Assembly (NCBI GenBank): GCA_965230515.1
Contig: OZ246007.1
Location: forward strand, 620,001 to 684,000
Origin: JAJFKB01 sp965230515
GTDB lineage: Bacteria > Pseudomonadota > Gammaproteobacteria > Pseudomonadales > IMCC2047
Direction of reading: 5' to 3'
Length of the DNA stretch: 64,000 nucleotides
Of the stretch, positions 45,369-53,180 are shown piece after piece (position 1 is the first letter of the stretch; every line of letters begins with the position of its first letter). The notes beneath the pieces are model-generated. The model saw only the letters and a list, made by a program, of their open reading frames with translations. It did not search any database and was not told where the DNA came from. A program made the position numbers and the translations under genes.

Positions 45369-46496
45369 CTAACTGCGCTCGGACATCGGCACCCATTCAC
45401 AAAAATCCGGTCCGGTGTAATCCGCACTTGGACGGATAATCCGGTTGTTTGAGCGCTGCTCTTTAACATGAGCTGTCCAGCCGGAAACACGACTCATAAC
45501 AAAGATGGGCGTAAACAGCTTGGTGGGTATACCCATGAAATGATAGGCAGAGGCATGGAAAAAGTCGGCATTACAGAACAGCTTCTTCTCGCGCCACATC
45601 ACCTCTTCACAACGAACGGAAACCGGGTAAAGACGGGTATCACCCACCTGTTCCGCCAGCTTTTCAGACCACTGTTTGATAATGGCATTTCGCGGATCAG
45701 ATTCCCTGTAAACAGCATGACCAAAGCCCATGATCTTATCTTTACGCTCCAGCATGCCCAACACTTCACGCTCGGCATGGTCGGGATCGGTATAGTTTTC
45801 AATCATCGCCATAGCGGCTTCATTGGCACCGCCGTGCAAAGGACCGCGCAATGTGCCGATGGAACCGGTCACGCAGGAATGAATATCGGACAGGGTTGAC
45901 GCACAGACCCGGCCAGCAAAGGTTGAGGCATTAAACTCATGTTCTGCATAGAGAATCAGTGAACAGTGCATCACCTGTTCAAACATCTCATTCGGTGCTT
46001 TATCGTGCAGCATGTGTAAAAAATGTGCACCAATGGAATCATCATCCGTTTCCGTTTCAATGCGAACACCATCATGGCTATAGCGGTACCAGTAACATAT
46101 GATACTGGGGAATACTGCCAACATTCGGTCAATATGGTCATCCTGTTCAGAAAAATCCTGCTCGGTTTCCAGATTTCCCAGCATGGAACAGCCGGTACGC
46201 ATGACATCCATCGGATGAGCATCAGCCGGAATGGCTTCCAAAACTGTTTTTAATGCCGAAGGTAAACCGCGCAGCCCTTTCAGTTTGGCAACATAGGCAT
46301 CGTACTCCTGCTGATTCGGCAGTTTACCGTGCACCAGCAAAAAGGCGACCTCTTCAAATTTTGCATTGGCTGCGAGGTCGGAAATATCGTAACCACGATA
46401 GGTTAATCCGCTACCGCTTTTACCCACTGTACAAAGTGCAGTTTCACCTGCTGACTGTCCACGTAATCCAGCCCCGCCTAACTTTTTATCGACCAT
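45369..46496 (-). CDS. prpC: 2-methylcitrate synthase
   Basis: 375 residues, short (type I) citrate synthase family. It condenses propionyl-CoA with oxaloacetate. Catalytic residues: His in GPLHGGANEAAMAM, His in MGFGHAVYRESDPR and Asp in KLFCNADFFHASAYH. The start SGSGLTYRGYDISDLA is typical of PrpC. It lies 29 nt after prpB in the operon. Confidence 0.96.
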   Translation of the reverse strand: MVDKKLGGAGLRGQSAGETALCTVGKSGSGLTYRGYDISDLAANAKFEEVAFLLVHGKLPNQQEYDAYVAKLKGLRGLPSALKTVLEAIPADAHPMDVMRTGCSMLGNLETEQDFSEQDDHIDRMLAVFPSIICYWYRYSHDGVRIETETDDDSIGAHFLHMLHDKAPNEMFEQVMHCSLILYAEHEFNASTFAGRVCASTLSDIHSCVTGSIGTLRGPLHGGANEAAMAMIENYTDPDHAEREVLGMLERKDKIMGFGHAVYRESDPRNAIIKQWSEKLAEQVGDTRLYPVSVRCEEVMWREKKLFCNADFFHASAYHFMGIPTKLFTPIFVMSRVSGWTAHVKEQRSNNRIIRPSADYTGPDFCEWVPMSERS

Positions 46497-46525
46497 TTTT
46501 CTGCCTCCTCTAACCTTTCAAGTTG

Positions 46526-47431
46526 CTATTTGTTCTTGCCCTGACTGAACAGCTTATCCAGCTTCTGCTCATAGTCGTGATACCCAAGATAATCATAGAG
46601 CTCCATTCGTGTTTGCATTAGATCCACGACTTCTTTTTGATCGCCCGCCTCAAGCAGATGCTTGTAAACTGTCTCCGCTGCTTTGTTCATGGCACGTACA
46701 GCGGTCAGCGGATACAGCACCATATCTACCCCGTTAGTGGCCAGATCAGCTTTATTGAACAGTGGCGTGACGCCAAACTCCGTCATATTGGCCAGCAATG
46801 GGGCTTTGATTGCGTCTTTAAACACCTGGTACTCTTCCAGAGTGGACATCGCTTCAGCAAACACGCCGTCGGCGCCCGCCTCGATGCAGGCACAGGCACG
46901 ATCAACAGCCGCCTCCAGCCCCTCTTTTGCATAGGCATCGGTACGCGCCAAAATAAAGAACTGATCGTCGGTTTTGGCATCAACGGCTGCTTTCACCCGA
47001 TCAGCCATCTCTTCCTGACTGACAATCTCTTTGTTAGGGCGATGACCGCACCGTTTTTGCGCAACCTGATCCTCGATATGCACCGCTGCGACACCAGCGC
47101 GAATCGACTCTTTAACCGTGCGGGCGATATTGAAAGCTCCACCCCAGCCGGTATCGATATCGATCATCAATGGTGTATCAACCGCTGCAGTGATTCGTCG
47201 CGCATCCTCCAGCACATCATTCATGCTGGTCATACCGAGGTCCGGTAATCCGTAGGACGCGTTGGCACAGGCACCACCTGAAATATAGACTGCCTGATGG
47301 CCAACTCTCTCCGCCATCATTGCCGTATATGCGTTGATTGTACCCACTATCTGGAGTGGATTCTCCTGCTCCAGTGCTGCGCGAAAACGTGCGCCGGGGG
47401 AATTCAGACGTATCTTTTCCTGACTAGACAT
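46526..47431 (-). CDS. prpB: Methylisocitrate lyase
   Basis: 301 residues, isocitrate lyase/PEP mutase family. It cleaves 2-methylisocitrate to pyruvate and succinate. Active-site motif KRCGH (in DQVAQKRCGHRPNK near 122-135), and MIDIDTGWGGAFNIARTV for the metal site. First structural gene of the prp operon, 26 nt after the regulator. It is much shorter than isocitrate lyase at 9123-10715, which has KQCGH. Confidence 0.96.
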   Translation of the reverse strand: MSSQEKIRLNSPGARFRAALEQENPLQIVGTINAYTAMMAERVGHQAVYISGGACANASYGLPDLGMTSMNDVLEDARRITAAVDTPLMIDIDTGWGGAFNIARTVKESIRAGVAAVHIEDQVAQKRCGHRPNKEIVSQEEMADRVKAAVDAKTDDQFFILARTDAYAKEGLEAAVDRACACIEAGADGVFAEAMSTLEEYQVFKDAIKAPLLANMTEFGVTPLFNKADLATNGVDMVLYPLTAVRAMNKAAETVYKHLLEAGDQKEVVDLMQTRMELYDYLGYHDYEQKLDKLFSQGKNK

Positions 47432-47457
47432 TATTGACCTCTTTCATGATTTTCATT

Positions 47458-48147
47458 TCAGCTGGAATTGCCGTAACGTTTTTCTATGTTTTGTCGCGCG
47501 GCGCTTATGTGCGCTCGCATTAATCGTTCTGCCAGATCACCATCGCGCTGTTCAATGGCATTAACAATGGCATGGTGTTCGTCAAATGCGTGTTTAGGCC
47601 GGGGAGTATCGACACTAAACTGGTATCGGTACATTCGAATCAGGTAATAGAGCTCATCACAAAGCAACTTAACCAGCTTGTTGTTGTGGCTACCCTGTAC
47701 GATGCAGTAGTGGAAATCGAGATCACCCTCTTTCTGGTAGTACGCATGCCCCTCCTGCAGATCTTCATTCTTTTCATGCACCGACAAAAGGTATTTGAGC
47801 CTGAAGATCTCCTCATCGGTCATGTTTTCAGCCGCAAGCCGGCACGCCATGCCCTCCAGCGCTTCTCGCATGAATGAAATTTCAGTTAACTCATCCAAAG
47901 AAAGTGATACAACGCGCGCACCGACATGAGGTTTTCGCTCAACAAGCTTCTGCCCTTCCAGACGTCTGATTGCTTCTCGCAATGGCGCCCGACTAACACC
48001 GAATTTTCGTGCCAGTTCCGGCTCACTGATTTTACTGCCAGCAGCTAGCTCACCTTTGATAATAGCCGTTTGCAACTGATCAAAAAGACTGTCGGATATG
48101 GTTCGGTGTAATTTTGTATCGCTGTTCAATGATGAAACAGAGTCCAT
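47458..48147 (-). CDS. GntR-family (FCD) regulator of the prp operon
   Basis: 229 residues. The N-terminal winged helix (ISEPELARKFGVSRAPLREA near 40-59) is followed by an all-helical FCD ligand domain with metal-binding histidines (DLDFHYCIVQGSHNN, DEHHAIVNAI). First gene of the operon, so it controls itself and prpB-prpC-acnD-prpF. Two perfect palindromes 20-50 nt upstream are its evident operator. In FCD regulators of this pathway the inducer is a methylcitrate-cycle intermediate; the precise one cannot be read from the sequence. Confidence 0.92.
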   Translation of the reverse strand: MDSVSSLNSDTKLHRTISDSLFDQLQTAIIKGELAAGSKISEPELARKFGVSRAPLREAIRRLEGQKLVERKPHVGARVVSLSLDELTEISFMREALEGMACRLAAENMTDEEIFRLKYLLSVHEKNEDLQEGHAYYQKEGDLDFHYCIVQGSHNNKLVKLLCDELYYLIRMYRYQFSVDTPRPKHAFDEHHAIVNAIEQRDGDLAERLMRAHISAARQNIEKRYGNSS

Positions 48148-48166
48148 AGAGCGCCCTCAGCAAGAC

Positions 48167-48197
48167 ATTGTCGACAATATATTATATTGTCGACAAT
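48167..48197. promoter_or_regulatory. Tandem GntR-type operator palindromes
   Basis: ATTGTCGACAAT occurs twice, at 48167-48178 and 48186-48197, each a perfect 12-bp palindrome, with an AT-only spacer of 7 bp; the centres are 19 bp apart, nearly two helical turns. The position just upstream of gntR fits autorepression and control of the whole operon. TTGTC..GACAA half-sites are typical for FCD-type regulators. Confidence 0.85.
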
Positions 48198-48298
48198 GTT
48201 ATTCTTTTGAGGGAAATATGTCAAATAGACGAAAGTCTATTTAGACGTAATGATTAGTTAAATTACCGAGTCGGAAGAATAGATTATTGAAACTCGTG

Positions 48299-48514
48299 CT
48301 ATCGTTGAACCGTCTCTACAGCCGCATACGTCGCCACCGAACAGGGGACCAGCTAGGTTAGCAGCATCTTCAAAATGACCCAATGATCGAGCTCCCCATG
48401 AAGCACCGTGCCGCCATGATTAATTAGCACCAATAGCGTTCCTACCATTAAAGCAATACGAGCAGATCGACGCACAATCACCGGCTCTGATGCAACTCTA
48501 AGGCACTCAATCAT
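48299..48514 (-). pseudogene. nrtS: NrtS-like small membrane protein gene with an in-frame stop
   Basis: The frame from ATG 48514 encodes a basic start, then RIALMVGTLLVLINHGGTVL and a second hydrophobic segment; a TAG at 48353-48355 interrupts it, after which LVPCSVATYAAV continues in the same frame to a second stop at 48299-48301. The pattern (helix, NxG turn, helix, VP, xVATYxAV) is that of NrtS, a two-helix protein linked to nitrate/nitrite transport, in which an aromatic residue usually sits where the TAG is. It has no good ribosome binding site. A nonsense mutation or a sequence error are both possible. Confidence 0.65.
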
Positions 48515-48676
48515 TGAAAAATTATAGGCCACGCCTTACCGCAAAGAACTCGGGGCTAGTCGTGATATAACCTGAAAGAATATATTTTATCAACATAAGT
48601 CATTTTATTTATTTCTTATTCAGTTATACAATTCTGTTATGTGTTTGGTTAAACAAGATAACTCAGGAGCATTATT

Positions 48677-48745
48677 ATGATTTTATCAATTATGGTACCC
48701 GTCACAATCGCCCTCTTGGCGGCTGTTGCATATGAGGACAGTTAA
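48677..48745 (+). CDS. 22-residue hydrophobic peptide (small membrane protein)
   Basis: ATG 48677 is preceded by CAGGAGC (48665-48670) at proper spacing and the frame ends with TAA at 48743. The product begins MILSIMVPVTIALLAAVAY and ends EDS: one short transmembrane helix with a polar tail. A TATACAAT-like -10 sequence lies near 48624 and a strong terminator follows 50 nt after the stop, so the gene is a self-contained transcription unit. It resembles in style the tiny helper subunits of membrane complexes (CydX, KdpF), but I recognise no family. Alternatively the transcript is a small RNA. Confidence 0.6.
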   Translation: MILSIMVPVTIALLAAVAYEDS

Positions 48746-48796
48746 ACAAATCACTGTTTAACTTCACCCTCAAATATTATTACCCCCCTAAATCTA

Positions 48797-48822
48797 GCCC
48801 ACCAAACCGGTGGGCTTTTTTT
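48797..48822 (+). terminator. Rho-independent terminator after the small peptide gene
   Basis: GCCCACC (48797-48803) pairs with GGTGGGC (48809-48815), followed by seven T. It faces the plus strand, where the only candidate gene upstream is the 22-codon frame at 48677. Confidence 0.9.
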
Positions 48823-48885
48823 ATCTGCATATTCCGGGTTTTTGTCTTCCGGTTAAGTGAAGCCGGCTCCCTCCAACTGGACCCG

Positions 48886-49308
48886 CTAAACCCTTACTGC
48901 CAGCACATCACATTGCGCTCCGTGCAGCACAGCATTTGCCGTTGAACCAAGTAGTAACGACACCCCGTGACGTCCGTGACTTCCGATTACTATCAGGTCA
49001 ATACTGTTTTGTTCAGCAAACTTTTGAATCTCTTTTTTTGCCGCGCCCTCAAGCACATGCTGGTTTTGCTTATCAATGGCATAGCGTTCGCCCAATTCGG
49101 CTAACCGGGTGTTCGCCTGCTCCTCGGTATGCTTGTATATGTGTGAATAGTCAATTGCCGGTATGGGCCCCTGAATCTGAATCGGCTCAATCACATGAAC
49201 CAGAGACAGGCCGGCATTATCACCAGCCAGCGCTTTCCCTTTTTCTACTATTTTTGTATTTTCTTCATCCAGGTCGACCGCAATGAGGATATTCAGATAT
49301 TGAGCCAC
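48886..49308 (-). CDS. Universal stress protein, UspA family
   Basis: 140 residues from GTG 49308 (AAGGAG nine bases upstream). Single Usp domain: NILIAVDLDEEN at the N-terminus, LVHVIEPIQIQ, and the ATP-binding loop IGSHGRHGVSLLLGSTANAV with the G-2x-G-9x-G-S pattern, so it belongs to the nucleotide-binding subgroup. Role in stress survival is generic. Convergent with the small peptide gene terminator. Confidence 0.92.
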   Translation of the reverse strand: MAQYLNILIAVDLDEENTKIVEKGKALAGDNAGLSLVHVIEPIQIQGPIPAIDYSHIYKHTEEQANTRLAELGERYAIDKQNQHVLEGAAKKEIQKFAEQNSIDLIVIGSHGRHGVSLLLGSTANAVLHGAQCDVLAVRV

Positions 49309-49560
49309 TGAGGGTATCTCCTTAAATGAGTATTGCCTTTAACCATACGCCTGCCCTGACATGGGCAAGTTGACCCAGATCAACCACAACAAGGAATATG
49401 GAACTGCTTTCACCAATTGAGCACAGCCGTTGCCCACAATGGCCACAACTATTTATCCGGCCACTGCAGTTACATGCAACATCGCTACACCACACTTTCT
49501 CGCATTACCGACAAAATAAGCTGTCAGCGGCAGTGATCACTCGATTCGTTTTTACAGACC

Positions 49561-49809
49561 CTAACCGGCTTTTGAAAGATGCTCAAAACAACGCTCAACC
49601 AGTTTGTTATCTGCCACAGCCGCAAACGAAACATAATCACTGGCAACCGCCAGCATCTGTTTCTGATCGGCATAAGGTCCGAGCGGTGTTTTACTTTCTC
49701 GCGTTAAAAAGAACCACTCACCATTCAAACAGAGAATTCTTTTTGTTCTGGCACAATTTGAAGGGAGATAGCCTTCACCTGATCTTAAAGTTTTAACAAC
49801 TTCAAGCAT
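49561..49809 (-). CDS. Small DUF6316-like protein
   Basis: 82 residues from ATG 49809, with AGGTAA upstream (the frame extends to TTG 49824). Core: RSGEGYLPSNCARTKRILCL, then GEWFFLTRESKTPLGPYAD, a Trp/Phe-rich turn followed by Gly-Pro-Tyr that I recall from small DUF6316 proteins of Pseudomonas and marine relatives. No enzymatic motif. Function unknown. Confidence 0.65.
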   Translation of the reverse strand: MLEVVKTLRSGEGYLPSNCARTKRILCLNGEWFFLTRESKTPLGPYADQKQMLAVASDYVSFAAVADNKLVERCFEHLSKAG

Positions 49810-50027
49810 AACGGTTACCTGCAAAGCTATATACGTACACTAAAATTCTGAGAATTATCGATCACTTTATCATTTAATTAGGGTGCAAGAATCATTCCCC
49901 AAGACCATTAATTACTTACAAATCAACATCTTAACAAATATTGCAAATTACCCTATCTACCGCTTTTGTAAAAAAAGCTGACAATCCGTCACTAATCCAA
50001 CCCTACTCCGGCCCACCGTTGTTGTAC

Positions 50028-51062
50028 TCAGGATGACTCTTTAAGTCGAGCAAGCTTGTCTGAAAGCCTGGTCATTATCGCCATATTTTTGAAATACTGT
50101 CGTACGGGCTGGACCGGATGCCCGGCATAGACACCGGGTTGATCAATATTCTTTATCACACCCGCGCGCTGGGTCAGCACAACATCCTCAGCAATTGTCA
50201 GGTGATCCAGTATTCCTGTTTGCCCACTACACATAGTGCGACTTCCAACACGTGTTGAACCCGCTATACAGGTCTGTGCCGCTAAAAGGCAATCTTCTCC
50301 CAGTTCAACGTTATGGGCAATATGGCAAAGCGCATCCAGTTTACAGCCATTACCAATTTTGGTTTCCTTGAACACAGCCCTATCGACATTACAGTTTGCG
50401 CCCAATACAACATCATCACCAACAACAACATTGCCAAGGTGAGGCATCCGATGGCTCTTGCGTTGCTGATCCTGCGCAAAACCAAACCCTTCCATACCCA
50501 CTATACAACCGGATTTAATAATACATCGCTTTCCAATGACACATTCATATCCAATAACCGCATTGGGATGAATCACTGTGCCGGCACCTATTGATGCGCC
50601 CTCTTCTACCACCACATTCGCCATCAGGATAACACCGGTGCCAATCTTTACGTTTTGCGAAACCACAGCACCCGGGCCTATCCTCACATCATCTGCTACC
50701 GATGCCGAATCATGAATAACGGCAGTTGCATGTATCGGGTCCCAACCATTCGCCCTCAGGTCACGATCAACATACGCCTGCCTCAGCAATGCCTGCGCCA
50801 ACCGGACATTGGAACTAACCATAAAGGGTACCTCAGAGCGCTCCTTATATTTTTCCGCAAGCTCTGAAGTTGTTACCAACATAGCGGGAGCCGCCTTCAA
50901 TGCCTGAGCCATAAACGCTTCACTCTCGACAAAGACCATGTCGCCCTCACCACAATCCTCAACCCCGGCAAAGCCGGTAATCATCGTATCAACGTCATCA
51001 TAGTGCGCAAATATTCGTTGCTCTGCAAAGTCTTCCAATATTTTGCTTAGCTTTATTTTCAT
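50028..51062 (-). CDS. lpxD: UDP-3-O-acylglucosamine N-acyltransferase (LpxD), not in the usual gene cluster
   Basis: 344 residues, the normal LpxD length. N-terminal uridine-binding domain (KLSKILEDFAEQRI...), then left-handed beta-helix hexapeptide repeats (AVVSQNVKIGTGVILMANVV), the catalytic His region (LCHIAHNVELGEDCLL) and a C-terminal helix. It transfers a 3-hydroxyacyl chain in lipid A synthesis. The usual neighbours skp, fabZ and lpxA are absent, so it may be a second lpxD or an enzyme for another acylated sugar. SGQTGILDHLTIAEDVVLTQ keeps the family pattern. Confidence 0.85.
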   Translation of the reverse strand: MKIKLSKILEDFAEQRIFAHYDDVDTMITGFAGVEDCGEGDMVFVESEAFMAQALKAAPAMLVTTSELAEKYKERSEVPFMVSSNVRLAQALLRQAYVDRDLRANGWDPIHATAVIHDSASVADDVRIGPGAVVSQNVKIGTGVILMANVVVEEGASIGAGTVIHPNAVIGYECVIGKRCIIKSGCIVGMEGFGFAQDQQRKSHRMPHLGNVVVGDDVVLGANCNVDRAVFKETKIGNGCKLDALCHIAHNVELGEDCLLAAQTCIAGSTRVGSRTMCSGQTGILDHLTIAEDVVLTQRAGVIKNIDQPGVYAGHPVQPVRQYFKNMAIMTRLSDKLARLKESS

Positions 51063-51264
51063 CTACTTTACCCTTTGATTGTCATCACTTTATTCTTTTT
51101 TTATATACGGGGTTTTGCTTGCTGTTCGCCGACCAAATAATAAAAAATTGCGCTTGTATTTGAATCAGTCAGCCAAATAAAGAGCATTATTCTCTTTCAC
51201 AATGGTTAGGCAGTATAACGCAATAATGGTTGAAACGAGCGGGGGAATATGGGGAAATTTAGTA

Positions 51265-52446
51265 TCAGGACTGCTGGTAGATGCAAACGCGGTTTCCGCC
51301 CTCTTTTTTTGCCTGATACATAGACAAGTCAGCATAACGTCTGAGATGAGCAAAGTCGGTGGCATGAGCAGGCGCCCTTGCAACACCGATGCTAACGCTT
51401 GGCCAGAACACCTCTTTCTCAAAGCTGATCGCTTCAGATAAAGCGTTTAGAATACGCTGAGCCAGCTTATCGATACTGGAAGGAGCGCTGTTTTTATCGA
51501 TACAGTACATCACCGCAAACTCATCACCCCCAATTCTTGCAGTATCCATTTGCCCCTGTACAACCACTTCTGAATGACGCGACATCTCCATCATACGATT
51601 TGAGATTGCTTTTAAGAGTTCATCACCGGCATCATGCCCCAGTCTATCGTTAACACCCTTAAAATTATCAACGTCGATCATCAGCAACACAATCTCACTA
51701 ATGTGCATATCCTCTAGCAGCCTCATGGCCTCAACAGCCTTCTCCTCAAACTGGCGACGGTTGGCCAACCGAGTCAACGGGTCTTCGTAAGCAAGCAGGT
51801 TGAGCTTGTCGTTCATCTCTCTGACTTCACGAACGAGCTGCCGGTTTTTATAACCTTCGTACACTAGCTTTTTAAAAGTTTCCCCGGTCTTTTTGGCAAT
51901 CATCAACATTAAAGTGATATAAGCCAGAAATATCACCAACAACTGAATCTGCTTTCCACCACCAAATAATACCGCCCACACTATGACAGCAATCCATAAA
52001 GGCAGACTAAAACATATAAATACCGGAAGCCAATACGCATTGGACACCAGGCTGGAAGGCGGCATACAGGTAAGCATTATCAAAATCAATAATTGATGGA
52101 TCTGTGGAATTTCCGTTGAATAAAAATACAGAGAGCCCGCCCAGCAAAGTCCTGCGACAAAAGCAGCAAACGAATACAGGTTTGCAATGGTAGTTGCGTT
52201 TTGCTGAGTCAAGCACTTACGCCACCGGGCCACCAGAGCTATTCTAACGGCTGAAACCAGAACAACAACCGAGCACCATATCAGTATGCTGGATTTATTG
52301 CTCTCAGAATACAGGGCACTGCTTACAGCCAATGCTGCCAGTATTGCAACAACTAGCGTTGCGGGGCTGGCTTGCAGCAATTTCGCGACTAATTCCCTTT
52401 GAACCTCACAACCAAATCCATTTGACCGGCCGTAGTTCTCTGACAA
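51265..52446 (-). CDS. Membrane-bound GGDEF diguanylate cyclase
   Basis: 393 residues from TTG 52446 (AGGA eight bases upstream). Residues about 25-190 hold five or six transmembrane helices (ATLVVAILAALAVSSALY, SILIWCSVVVLVSAV, LLILIMLTCMPPS, LPLWIAVIVWAVLF, LLVIFLAYITLMLMIA). A cytoplasmic GGDEF domain follows, with DPLTRLANRR near 225 and the intact active-site RIGGDEFAVMY. The usual inhibitory RxxD site is not present in the residues before it (GQMD). It makes cyclic di-GMP from GTP. The sensory input of the membrane part is unknown. Confidence 0.9.
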   Translation of the reverse strand: MSENYGRSNGFGCEVQRELVAKLLQASPATLVVAILAALAVSSALYSESNKSSILIWCSVVVLVSAVRIALVARWRKCLTQQNATTIANLYSFAAFVAGLCWAGSLYFYSTEIPQIHQLLILIMLTCMPPSSLVSNAYWLPVFICFSLPLWIAVIVWAVLFGGGKQIQLLVIFLAYITLMLMIAKKTGETFKKLVYEGYKNRQLVREVREMNDKLNLLAYEDPLTRLANRRQFEEKAVEAMRLLEDMHISEIVLLMIDVDNFKGVNDRLGHDAGDELLKAISNRMMEMSRHSEVVVQGQMDTARIGGDEFAVMYCIDKNSAPSSIDKLAQRILNALSEAISFEKEVFWPSVSIGVARAPAHATDFAHLRRYADLSMYQAKKEGGNRVCIYQQS

Positions 52447-52559
52447 AGGAGGAGTCCTGGAAAATTGTTGTTATTAACAACCAGATTAGCTCTGTATCAC
52501 CCTATAAGCCAACAAATCCTCCAGTTTCCTTGCCTTTATACGATCTGGATCAATTATGA

Positions 52560-53156
52560 TCAAACATCCGCAACATAAGGGGGCGCCGGATCATATTGTA
52601 AAATTTTCCTTACCTGTCGGGCATGATCGGGAGAATGCAACTGCCCCACCAGCCATAACGCCATATCGATTCCCGCCGACACCCCTTGTGATGTCACGAT
52701 ATTACCATCTCGAACATAGCGCATATCGGCTAACACCTCTACGTCAGGATCCGCAGCCAGTGCTTCAGTCAGCATCCAATGCGTGGTTGCCTTGCGGTTG
52801 GCCAACAACCCCGCTTTCTGCAACAGCAACGCGCCGGTACAGACCGAGGTGAGATATTTGACCTGGCTGGCTCTGGACTTAACCCACTCAATGGCATCAT
52901 CCATTTCGAGCAGTGCATCAACACCTTCAGTACCGGGTATCAAAAGCACATCCACTTCAGGTGCATTTGCAAAAGAAAAATCCGGAGTTACCCGCATGCC
53001 AGACAAACAGGTTATTGGTGACGTATCGGAAGCAATAGTAACCACACTGCCGCCTTCGGCCAATTGATTGGAAATTGCAAAAGTATCCGAAGGGCCCACA
53101 AAATCCAAAGCGGCCACCTGATTATAGATAAATATACCGTAGCGATAGCTCATCAT
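52560..53156 (-). CDS. DJ-1/PfpI family protein (isonitrile hydratase/GlxA N-domain type)
   Basis: 198 residues from ATG 53156 (AGGAG before a double ATG). DJ-1/PfpI fold: GIFIYNQVAALDFVGPSDTF at the start, LLIPGTEGVDALL, and the nucleophile elbow SVCTGALLLQKAGLL with its reactive Cys near 106; NRKATTHWMLTEALA and VSAGIDMALWLVGQL are conserved. Similar enzymes include isonitrile hydratase and glyoxalase-III-like proteins. It lies 24 nt after a GlxA-type regulator with a homologous domain, so the two form an operon and are probably paralogous. Confidence 0.88.
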   Translation of the reverse strand: MMSYRYGIFIYNQVAALDFVGPSDTFAISNQLAEGGSVVTIASDTSPITCLSGMRVTPDFSFANAPEVDVLLIPGTEGVDALLEMDDAIEWVKSRASQVKYLTSVCTGALLLQKAGLLANRKATTHWMLTEALAADPDVEVLADMRYVRDGNIVTSQGVSAGIDMALWLVGQLHSPDHARQVRKILQYDPAPPYVADV

Positions 53157-53180
53157 ATTTCTCCTGTTAATGGTAAAACT

